This document shows positions 28,501 through 40,500 of a stretch of DNA of 64,000 nt, piece after piece. The stretch is taken from the NCBI GenBank assembly GCA_008508345.1, contig QNGE01000140.1, positions 96,124 through 160,123 of the forward strand. The letters are read 5' to 3'. Positions within the stretch are counted from its first letter, which is position 1. Each line of letters starts with the position of its first letter. The position numbers and the translations under genes are program-made. Below the pieces are notes generated by a model. The model saw nothing but the letters and a program-made list of their open reading frames with translations. It ran no database searches and was not told the origin of the DNA. Source of the stretch: Paragonimus westermani. Lineage: Eukaryota; Platyhelminthes; Trematoda; Plagiorchiida; Troglotrematidae.

Positions 28501-31500
28501 TGCATGTAATGAGGCAGGGGCAATGATAGCTATAAAGAACCTGACTTGCTGATGACGCCTTACTTTTACTTAGGGCTCGGTTGTTTGTTTGCAAGACGTA
28601 GGCACCTTAGTGCTAAACATTTGAATGAAAACGCAACCACTTTTATTAGTTAGGTCATTTTTCTCTCCTTCTTTCTTTCTTCTCTCTTCCTGTAGAGGGT
28701 TTGCTTTTTTCATGGTTGTGTGACAGTTAGGTATCCATGAGGACCACTGACGTATGGCTGTCATTCGTAATGATGATGACTCATAACTGGAACTGGGACG
28801 GGTCAAACGAAGCCTCTATGATATGAACAATCTACATTACGAACTGTCTTCTTTATCCGTTAAATTGCTGTTCTCATAGAACAGGCAGTCTAGGGGATAT
28901 GGCGTCTTGCTAGTAGCCTGAAGGCTGCCGGCTAGAACCTCTTTCTCGAGCTTTTCTAGCTACTGAATATAAAAAAGATAAAGTTGGTTAAGTTAGATTA
29001 CAGGCCTGTGAGTATGTACATTTCGGTGATCTTCATTTCACATAAACACTCCACTACCGGTTATGTCTGCACTTGAATTCACCAGTTAGTCACTGTGTGA
29101 ATTAGAATCAAAACGGTAACCTTCACGTTGTACCCAAAATCATAACTCTACCAGGCCACCAGCCCTACGTTTATAGACTGTAACGGGCCCACTAAAGTCA
29201 ATAGTATGCAACTTGCAGGCACCCAGCTGATCTGGCTGTATGTAACCAACTTTAGGCTTTCCAGGTGTAGTGATTACGGTGAAATGGGTTGAAAGGGGCA
29301 ATTTTACTCACACACACTGCAGCACTGATGTTAAATGTGATCACGTAGTGATGTGGTTTAGGCAACCACTCACAGAGATGACGCTGAGGAAAACTATATA
29401 TTCGAAAAAAACTAGGATGATATCAAAAAGCGTGTAAACTTCATTGAGTACCGTTATATTACAGTTACAAACAAAGATTTTGGGCGTCAACGATGTCCTT
29501 ACAGTTTTAGGAGACACCGACCAACTTTACTCAACAGAAGAGTCGGGGTCTGAGTGACTCAGACCAGGTTGTTATGTGACTATTCATCATTCTGTTCTAA
29601 CTTTGGTGGTATCCCTGAGTACCATTGAAAAATACATAACAAACTGCCATTAGACACTAGTAGACTGAGGAAGCCTCAGGGATATGTTTTGGTGGTGTGT
29701 GCAGACACGAGTGATAGATGTCCGAATTAGTAAAATGTATTATCCCTGGTTGGAAACAGCTATTCCAGGTCAACATTTTGATGGTGTCAAAGTGTGACTG
29801 GTACACGGAGTACACTAACACAACTTTGTAAGTCAGCATAAAAGACCGTCTTGTGAATGTCCTGTCTAACGTCGTATTCCAACCTCCAATTTTACGAAGA
29901 GAGACAATAATTGCGGAAGGCTAACATCAGTTTCATCAACATAGCGTGCGTAGTTAATGCAATAGATTATATATATATATATAAACATGACGGAAAGTTA
30001 GAAATGACACATAGCACTGTGCTAATTTTGGTTCTAACTACAGCGTAATATTACCGAACGCTTCAGCACCATTTGTGACGCCATGCTGGTACAGAAGTTT
30101 TGATTCATTAGTTATAATTGTCATCAAGCCGATGTTTTTTGCAGTAGCCCTCATGTTTAATTGTTTCGTTTGCTGTCACACTTTGGTTTCATGGATGTGC
30201 AAGGCGCAAACATGTTGATGACTAATCGTTGCGATGCCATATTTTCTCGACAGAAGCAACCTCTTTTCCCCAAACGATAAAGGTGCATCCTAATTATGGC
30301 ACTTCTTTACAATCATGAAGGTTTCAGGTGTTTAGTTTGGTTCTTCAGTAGTTAACAGTACTAAAGTGGTTCATGTCTGCAGTCAAGGTTACACCTCTAG
30401 TCTTACACATTTACGTCTAACGAATCATACACACCCTGTGGCGTGGACCACCTTACTGTTCAATACATTCTGTGTACTAGAGCCATTCCCTAAGAATAAC
30501 TTGTCTAGACTTTCCTAGCCAGTTTCTGTTTACTCTTTCACCTGTTGTTGTCTAGCCGGAAACACTGAGAACATTACAGTTTTTTATGGGAAATGAATTC
30601 GTAATTGCCTCTTGAATTGGCTACACGGTGGTTCGAAAGACCCATTTCAAACGCGATTGATGTCCGTCTCAAAAAATCCAACCATATTGTAAAACCAGAG
30701 GAATCACTGTAAATACTGTATGAGATTCGTCAACGTCACTCCAGAACTATCAGGATGTGACCGTTAGAGACAGCTACAGATTGTACAACCCATGCTTATA
30801 GATGTAGGCAACAGGCACTTTTAAGGCAACCACCGAAAATGCTGGGTAATATCACAAGATGTTCGTGATCCATACAAACAGTTGCCCAGAGCTGCAGTCA
30901 GCCAGCTCGCTAACTTGGCCAGGTATCTGTCGTAGTGAACTTGTTTGATGAACTTCTAAGGAATTTTGGGTCATCTTAGGTTTTGGGATTATCTGTCTCT
31001 TAAGAAAATGTACTACAATCAAGTATGTGGAAAATATAGACAGAAAACCTACGTATCAGAACATCTTTAACAATCCGACGAAGTTTTTGAGAGATCGGAT
31101 ACGAAAAGATTCTGTTTGTGACGTACAAAAAATTGAACCATCTCATTTTCATGACGGAAGAATAGCCAAAATGTAGCACATAAGAATAATGAAGTAAGAT
31201 GTATCTTGTGGAGACATTCAGTCCGATCTTATTGACCACGATATACGGATATGGATTCGTGCATACAAGTAAAAACTAGAAACGAGTCATTGATTGCAAT
31301 AACAGTGCTACATAGGGGCGCAAGTGGTCAAAGTTAGGACAGGTAGTCGAGATGAAAATTTTTTGAATAGGTCGAGGAAAGTGCTATCAATCTGACAACG
31401 ACATAAACGATAATACGCGTTGTTCTAAATTAATTTTGGATGTAGCTATTGTATCAGTGTTATCCGAAAATACTAAAGATTGGTGTTACACATGGAACGT

Positions 31501-34500
31501 GTACTGAGCAGTTTAGTGTACCCATTTCAAAACGAGCAATTCGTTTATTGCAAACATTCTACAAAGTCGGTTAGGAAAACAGGTTTGATGGCAACTTCAT
31601 TGAATTTCTTCATCAAAGTTTATGGAAAGACAGAAATGTAGCTTCAGTCTACGGCTATGGCTACTCAGACAAAGCTAAACCTGCAATCCCGGTATTCACC
31701 GTGACTGCAAGATATTTGAAGATCCAGCAAGCGTGGGTTACCACCACTTACCAGTATGTCTCATCGCATTCTCACAATTATCAATATATCACTCTCCTTC
31801 ATTAAACTACGATCCGCTTACCGTATGTTCCACCTGATGATGATCTGTGTGAATTTTTCTGTCTTTCGTACATAATTCGCACATTTGTTGCATCTATAAA
31901 AGCCGGATGTTAATGACGGAAAACAGCTGTTTGCACAATCGACCTCACATATAGGCTGAGAGACGTGGCCCAGTCGTTGGATAAGGAATTGGAACGCAAA
32001 TAAACGACTAACGATTAAATTACAATCGTGAACCTCAAAGCAGTGTAAAGAACTTTAAAGTGTTGACTCAACTAACCTCGAGGTCAAAGCTCATTCGAAC
32101 AGCTTCGCGACTTATCCCTTGTCCATGATAAGCAGTTGCAAACGTATCCTTACACGAGCCGAGACGGTCGGACAGTAGGGAGCTACTGAGGCCTCGATCA
32201 GCGAGAGACGAACTTTGCAATCCGCACTGCTTGGACCATAGATCAGCCTCTTTGTGAAGCTCTTGATCGCTTTTACATGCTCGGACCTCCTCAGTGCGGT
32301 GTGGGAGGATAGATCTGATTGGATTTTTGTGGAAACGACGTTGACTTATACTGCCACTACTGGAGAAATTTTTTAACACCGGAATCGAATTCACACGACG
32401 TATCAGCTCGTTCACTCGCAACCTCTCCTCCTCTATGTACTGCGATTCCATTTCCTTGTGAACTAATTTCGGACATGAGCGATCCTGTCAGAATAAAAAA
32501 TATTTCGGGTGGTGAATTACGACGGTCAATAGCAGTCCAATCAACGGCATGAGAACAGGCGTCTGTGGTGGTGAGCAACATCCCAGAGTAGACCGATATA
32601 AGCAAGTGTTACGCATGACCTTCACAAATCGTCAGATTTAGCAAACCAGAGATATAAGCACAATGAGTCGGGTGTACGAAACTCAGTAATACTGACCAGG
32701 TGTTGTACGTAGTTTTGTGTATGAAAAATGTGCATATAAAACTGGTATACTTGTGTCGGCAAAGCCGGTAGATACCGTTGAGGTGAGATAATTCTTTTGC
32801 TGCACCGCACTTTGTTCTACAGATCAACATAAGACTACAGAAGCACTCTGATACTTGAGCTGATTCCAACAATAGATTATTCAGTGCTTGCAAATAGAAG
32901 AACTCATAGACGGTGGTTGTTTTCCGCTTCCTTAAGCGTTCACATTGTGCAGATTGGAAAGCGCTTACCAAAAGCAACCAACTGTTATTCACGGCTGTCT
33001 GAGGTGGATACAAATCGGACTACTTGTAAATAAGTCTATGGTAAAAGTCTAACTCATTGTCCCTACAAGATGCATTCTTTCCAGTTCGTCACGTCGTCTG
33101 AATAGGTTGCTGTCAAATGAATAACTTCCGTTCTTTCGTTTCAGAGCACTACTCGGAGTTTGGTAAGATGGCAAAGCTCTATAACTTCTTGTTATAACGC
33201 CATTGAACAAGCAAAATTAAAGAATGAAATGACGGCAGACGCTAAATCATGTCCCATAGGCTTGTGGCATGTTAACGGGAGGTAGAACTAACCTAACAGT
33301 CAATCGGTCCGGAACCCAGTAAGACAGTGTAGACGGAATGCTAACTCCCAGTAAAGAAAACGGTATGCATAGACAGACATCCGACAAAAGCACACTGCCT
33401 GTTTATAACACAGGAAATTGGTTTGCAAACGTTCTCATTTGGGTTGGGATATCTGCTGAATGTCAGCAGTTACGAAATGTGGATTACGTGAATTAGGTAA
33501 CCAAGACTACCTTGCTTTTTTACTGTTGACAGTCCGGAATTTTGCGGCTCGGTGGATAGCAACAGAAAACTTTTCAGTGTGCTGTTGTAAACCATCGATT
33601 GTGGATTGCTGTTACAACCGGTCAGCAAACTTGATCCAGTAGATAAAAAACAAATCCTAAACGACCGGAAAAACACTAACTGTTGAGCCTTATGGGTAGT
33701 CAGTCTTTCTGTTAGCCTTTAGGGCAGTACTATCTCTATGTAACCAGTCAATCCAGACTGCTAGTTTCTGGTTACTAAACATGATAATCGATCCACTTCA
33801 AGTCTTACTGAAGTTTATGCTGGTTAATAGATAACATCACCCTTCTTTTTCCCATAATTTGGCAAAGTGCATGTTGACTAATTTTTGAACGTTACTGTAG
33901 TGAAGATGAACGATCATATTATGCTGCTAATGAGTAGTCAGGTGGTGGAATATGTCTACGTGCTGAAGTAACCGGGAGAAATTAAGAGAAGAAATGCGGG
34001 AGTTCAAGTCAGCGAGAAACGATATTTCCTAGGCAGGAACTTGGCATCCGTAATTGTGGCGCCTCTGGGATTGTTATTATACGCCAGTAGGTATTTAGGT
34101 TCAACGTGGTGTTTAAGCATACACCATCGGTGTCCATTTTCTGGAAAAACAATCCTTGTACAAGCCACGTTCTTATCTCACAACGGTACATCTAACTATA
34201 GCGTCAAGCTAATTTTCGATAGACCCCTAGAATTTCTGGACTCCTGGAGGATGTTTCTGTATTAATCATAATGTGGTGGATTGCCAGGTCGGGGGTGCGA
34301 GTTTTCGAACGCTCGGCCGAATACCTCAACGTGGGGGGGAGGTACGTTCGAAAACCTGCCGCGATCGGATCAAGGCCAACGTGCGCGACCGGATGAGTCA
34401 TCGCTCGACTAGATCGGACCAACGGGCGAGGCAGGGCAGGCGAAATACGACAGACGGCCAGATCGGAGGCGTGGTTTTTCCAACATTCAGAGGAACATCT

Positions 34501-37500
34501 CGACACGATGTTGGGATACGGTCAAGGCCAGCACTGGGTGGATGGCGGACAGCACGAGCAGCCGGACGAGCCAACGCGCAACGGAATCGGACAAACAGCC
34601 GAGGAATGGCAAGCGAAAAACCCTCCGATAGAAGGCACCGGTCACGCACGTAAACCGGTTAGAAGTGCACACGACGTGTGAACGGAAACCGGGGGGTGCT
34701 GCGGGTTGGAATTGCGACTTATAAACGAGAGAGCGCGCGTTGCATGTGACTAGCGGTTTGGACAATAAAGATTGTGCTTTATTGGACGCCTTCTCGCTAC
34801 AATAAGTGGATAGTATATTTCAACCTTCCCCCTTGTTGCTTTACCTGAGAGTACCACTTAATAGGAGATATTCAACGACAGGCCTTCATGAGTATAGTTT
34901 CACCACAATCGTTTGCAAACCGGGGCTGACTTGTTGCAAATGACACAGTCCTCCCTTGGACAGAGGTGTCTAGTGCGGATCCCGTCGCAATACCATATCG
35001 ATTTGTATCTTTCAGTGTTGGTTGGCTCGCGAATGCTACTTATGGGTAGACACATTTATGAGTAAGACTCCAGTGTAACCAATCATTTGACCTTTGTGGC
35101 GGTAGTAGCGCTAATACCTTTGCTAAGTGTATATGGCCTAAATAAGTTATAAACGCTCAACTAGTCTTCCCATAATTTTGTCGAGACTGTTTTTTTCACA
35201 CTGTGAGTAGAGTGCTCACACCTCACTATGTATGTACGCGTTCCTAGGATGGTAGTTCACGGAGAAGGAACAGTCTAGACCGTTGGTAAACTTGCCATTA
35301 TTATTGAACACGCATCCGCAGTCCGTCTCCGTGAGCTTACTGAGGTGTACCGATTTCAGATATCCTGACAAATTCCAATCAGTTAACTAGATAAAAAGAT
35401 TGCAAAATTGTGTACGGATTCTGTATCTCTAAGATCATTATTCTTGAGTGACACTGGAGCTGATAGTACAGAGCGCTACCGCAGTTACTGAATAAGCTGA
35501 CACTAAAATTAGAACCAAAGAAATCAAACGGTTAGCAGTGGAAGACCGACCAACCCGTTGTTGAATACCAATTAAAGCCACTGAACCAAAGCTAGTGCCA
35601 AGAATGGATTACATCTAGCTCATTCAAATGTAGTCTGCGTTCCGGCTTTGACGCTGAAAGGCTGATTAACAATATTGTCCTGTTTATAACTTATAAAACT
35701 GATCAGGCTCTACACGGTTGATTTTGTCAAGATCCCAGCGAGGTTCCAGCACAGCTCTCCAATTGGTAAGGAACCAGGTACCGGCGTCATCCGTTAGCGA
35801 CGAGGCGCTTACGATAATCGGTGCAGAACTAACTCACATCCCGTCCGTTTGACTGGACTGCAACTTCTATACTTTTCCGACCACTGAGGTACGAACTGAC
35901 ATGCATACAGTCTCTAGCACTGCCTCTATGGTGATATTGTTCTCTTCTTATCGGCCGTTTAAGGTACTTTGGTTGCTCTGGTATGTCGTCATTTGTCCAG
36001 TAAGACATTACGGGCACCAATCTCGGGGCACGTGAGCTAGTGAAACCGAAGCAAACTTATCGCAATTTCCTGACTGAGGATTTAAAATCTGTGGAAAATA
36101 TCTGAGAGAGAAGAATCCAGAAAAACCGTTTAAAACTTCGTGGCAACCGGTCTGGACGGCTTCAAAACTTGCTTGTCGGTTCAGCAACTTAGCAGCTGAA
36201 CACGAAACATCGGTTGATTACGCATCGCTTCGGGAAATGTCTAGATAAATTCAGATACCACATGCCTCATGCTTGACCAAATATCCTTTTGTGTCCTGAT
36301 CAAATGGTGAATGCGTCATAGTCGACTTGCTTACCATGCCCCTGAACACCACTGTGGGGTTTCAGTCAAGAACTATGCATGAAGTGTTTTGGTGATTTTA
36401 ACCATTCCTGTTTTCTACTTTACCGGCTTGCTTGAGAGATGAAGAGGAACGAAAGCGCGAACCAAAAAGGCGGAAAAACAACAAAAGTTGATCGCTGAGG
36501 ACTATTTGTATGATGTCCAGGTGTTTTGCAGTTTACAGTCTTCAAGAGCAGTGTTTCTCGATATAGCCAGTACCTTGGGAGTTACCATTTGACCGTTTAT
36601 GAGTATTCCGTCTACAAAGATGAAAAAGTATTAATGTCCCTTCCAAGCCTTGTATTAAACAAAACTGGAAGCCTGAAGTCGATTGCGTTCAGTCTGATAG
36701 ATAAAACCTCATGTTTAGTTACAGGATAGGTAGGGTATTCGTTGATTACTTGATGTGAAGACTATTTCTTGTGGTGTGCAGGATGGATCAAGATAACTGT
36801 TACGAAGTTGGTTTGCTTGGAGATTTTACGATGAAAGCTACATTTTGACCAAGTACCTTAACGTAAGTTTACGGATCGTGAAGCGCGTGAAAACAAACGA
36901 GTATTTAGTGGTTTTGATCATAGCCTTTGAATTCGGGTAAGCTTTTCTCGATTTGCTCCTGTTAGCGTGTACTGCTTACTGCTACGGTCCGGCTTGGAAC
37001 ACTAGCTTATGTTTGCTTGGAACCACAGTGTTAACCATCGAGTACAAGTCGAAGTCGATCAAAACTTAACATTTTGACCTTTAAGTAGTATTCAGGTTTT
37101 TCGGTAGTCTTAACAGAAGACAGGAACCATACTATTAGCTAAGAACCATTGATCTCGTCAGCTAGTTTGAAATCACATAAATACATGCCAATCAGTTTCA
37201 CTCTAGTCACCGAAGGGTTGAGGATTTTGCATACCAGTTTCGAACAAAGCAGTTAAATCTCTAGAAAGATCTATTCGCGCGTCACATTCAAGAGGTGAAT
37301 GCTACTTTGACGGTTATTTATAACTGGATAAACATCTCGGAGCTCCAATAAACCGGTCAGACTAACGGTTCGTGTTAGCTGATCGGTACACATATTGTAG
37401 AGAGTCAAATACATGGAAAGCCTATAGATCTTTCGCTGAAAAACATGAAAATGCTTAAACGGGCACAATCACAATTACCTCATGTATGATGATTTGGTAA

Positions 37501-40500
37501 CGTTACGTGGATCAGGTTCACTTAAACCAAATGTGGGTATTTACCAGTGATACTGCCAAACTCACTAATTCCCTCACAGACTACATTTCTAAATTCAAAG
37601 GTTTTGGGCTTCAAAACGAATGCTTAGGTTCATATCAAGACTAGAATATCCCCACCTGAATACTTTAGTCAGATGCAGTGAATAATGCATGACACATGAT
37701 TAGTCAGTCTAGGGAAGAGGGTTAACCTTAGAGGGCTTCGATAGGTAGTCTGCAAGAAATGGAATCATACTGCATTATTTTAATCTCTGTCCGATAAGCT
37801 CAAACAGAAAAACAAATCGTAACGAACGAGGAACAAGATGTACCAAACTATTGCAGTTGTAAGATTTCTGACCTAAACTGGACCGTTGGTTGATAAACAA
37901 TGAGGCGACCTAGAGTTTAAATAAGTGTTTCGCTTTTGATCTTCCGAGTGGTACTTTAGGGAATTTTGAGTAAATACGTGAGAACTACTAACTGTAACAC
38001 GATGACTGTAACCTCCTAGATAAATCCAGCTGATTTTTCTTCAAAAGGTTGAGGTGATAAAAGAAACTGAAATTTAAAAAATCACAAATTATATTTAATT
38101 TCTGCCTCTCTGAAATTATCAAAAGAGGCCCGTTGTTTTGTGTTCGAACTTGTGTTTATGGTTTACAGTTGGTCATATATATTATAGTCAGATATAGTGA
38201 TCGAAATTAATGAGAGGCCTTAAAGTTAACTTATCATTGTGCTGTGATTCGTTGACAGCGCAACCTCTCTCCCAGATCAAGAGTCTGACTGTAGTCCTGA
38301 GATTTGTGGGACCGGTATATTAGTAGTCATCTTATGTTCTTTATAAGAGGCACAGTTTAATTGTAGCACCTGAGATTTTGGTCAAAACTCTATGTTCACT
38401 GAATTAGCAGGAATTTAGATTGTTGTAAATTGTGGTGTTGTTGGTAGTTGAGGTTGATGGTTTAGGTATTCGATTGTTCGTTAAACTTGGCGCTTGGGTT
38501 GCAAATGCCTAATCGCCAGACGAAGAGACACCGTTATTCCGTTTAAGTTTGGACACGTGTACTTGAGATTGGAGAATGGTGAAGTTTGATGAATGCCTGT
38601 TCTTACACACTCAAGCACGTTAACCTTTCGACTTGAATTCTACTCGGTTATTTCTGGTTGTCATTGTCTTTATAATGGAAATTCTGATCAGTTATCACCT
38701 GTTGTTTTTAAACCTTCTGACTTAGAGTCGAATAGATCACTTCTTGATGCATCTGAACTTTGACTCAAAGTCTGACTGGTTGATCTTTTCCCTTTGGATG
38801 GGTCAGCCAACTCTTCGTTTCCGAACTTTCAGCACTGTCCAACTCTGCCCATCGATCTAGTCTGTTCAAGTTGCTTGTTCCGCTATAATGGCTTGTGAGC
38901 ATGACTGTGTTTACATCTTCTTAGGTTTTTGTCTCTCACTGATATAAATTTTATCCAATCCAGTGTAATGGTTTAGTGAGCAGGCTGATGCGCACCAGAC
39001 CTCAGGAAATTCACTTGCACGTTTCACGTTTGCTTCATGTTTGGTTATTTGATTGTGTACATGTTTCTTTCATTGATGGATCTGATCTGGTTTGTGTGCC
39101 GGCCTGATGCCGCTTGATCGCACAAGTTTTTCTGCCGCTTCCGCTACGGTTTTGATTAACGGTATAACAGTTATTTTTCTCGATGGTTCTTACGGCACAA
39201 GTCTCTTTTCAACTACAACGGACTACGTCTGACGAATTCTTGTGGACATTCATTACAAAAAAATAGTCTATAGAGTTACTTTTTTGCTGCGGAGCTCCGC
39301 AATAGTGAACTGTATTTCAGCTCCTCTAAACAGAGTTCGGAAGTAACCCTTTTTATGACAGACGATAATTGATGTGACGACTGAGGAGTTGATCAATTTA
39401 TGCTTCATTTCGGTAAACAGAGGTCTGCGATGTTCTACCACGATTGCAGCGGCTTACTGCATCCAGGAAAGAACCCACTGAAGTTACTTAAAGACGTTGG
39501 TGGAATTGGCCGTTGAAGTTGAAGCATGTAGATAGACAGTTTTGTGGATTCGCATATGTTTCCCGATTTCACTGACCTATGTGTTCTGGTTGTCTACATA
39601 GGGATTGTTAACCGCAGAAGTATCCAACATTTACCACCAAGCTTGTGAAAGTGGATGTTGATTTACTTTAGCAAAAGGCGTCTTACAAAAATAAGGCGAG
39701 CAGAAGCTCACGCAAAAAATATCTCAGGAAACTTGGACATCACTGACTTTTATGGCCGCGAAGGTAAATAAGGTGAATACCTGCCTCATGTAATCGAGCT
39801 GAGTAAACGACTGGTTAGACCGAAGAATATTTCAGCAAAACGTCTTTCAACATAGCACTAGTTCTGCTGTCCAAGTTCCCATTTCGCTGTGGGCTTTGGA
39901 TAGATCCTACGGCCGAGTTCAGATATTCCACCCAGTATTGGAATAATCGTGCCTCCGATTTGGTCACCCGTTACAATATGATGATGACGGATCCGCTAGC
40001 GTATTGGACAAATTTCAACTCAATGGAAAGTCGGTGGTTTACAATATCCAAGTAAACTGCCATCATGATTTTTGAGCACAATTCACAAGATAACTCGAAT
40101 GAGGCCACCGCTATAGAATTGAACACAAACGTTAACCAGGACCTACACGTGGTTATTAATAGTTCGCCTAAAAAGCAAAGTCCTGTTGAAATTGCTGATG
40201 AATCGGACGGTCTTGGTGTCTGCATGCATATCAGGCTATCGTACTTAACACATGTATGCTAGGTAATACATGGTTTTACAATTTCCATATAACTTTCATG
40301 TTGCCTCGTGAAACTGTAGTTGACAGAAACATCTGAAAACCTAGCACGCTAATCTGGAAACCCGAGAATCAATGGAAAGAAAGCTCGTGCTCTGATTTTC
40401 AGGCAAGCGTTACATATGCTTCAGTAATTAGGTGTAAGAAATTTCGTCCTTGGTTCAACAGTAGGTAACTTGTGAACTAGGTGCATTGTCTTCCTCAAAT

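Larger units (their letters stand above)
22531..32076 (-). other. CAPS intron 6 (9546 bp)
   Basis: It contains tRNA-like stretches at about 24985-25067 and 28318-28400, a pyrimidine-rich run at 28660-28695 and an (AT)n run at about 29967-29983. Other open stretches are short and unlike known proteins. The remainder shows nothing I can name. Confidence 0.7.

Noticed and set aside
31960..32045. tRNA-like text (tggcccagtcgttggataagg)
   Set aside because: The A-box resemblance is fair but no acceptable B box or stem follows.
32609..33013. 134-codon minus-strand open frame just upstream of CAPS exon 6
   Set aside because: No recognisable protein, Cys/Leu/Ser-rich random character, and the CAPS chain is complete without it.
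34204..34765. Four overlapping open frames of 83 to 126 codons on both strands
   Set aside because: They sit in the GC-rich solo LTR; base composition removes stops in several frames at once.
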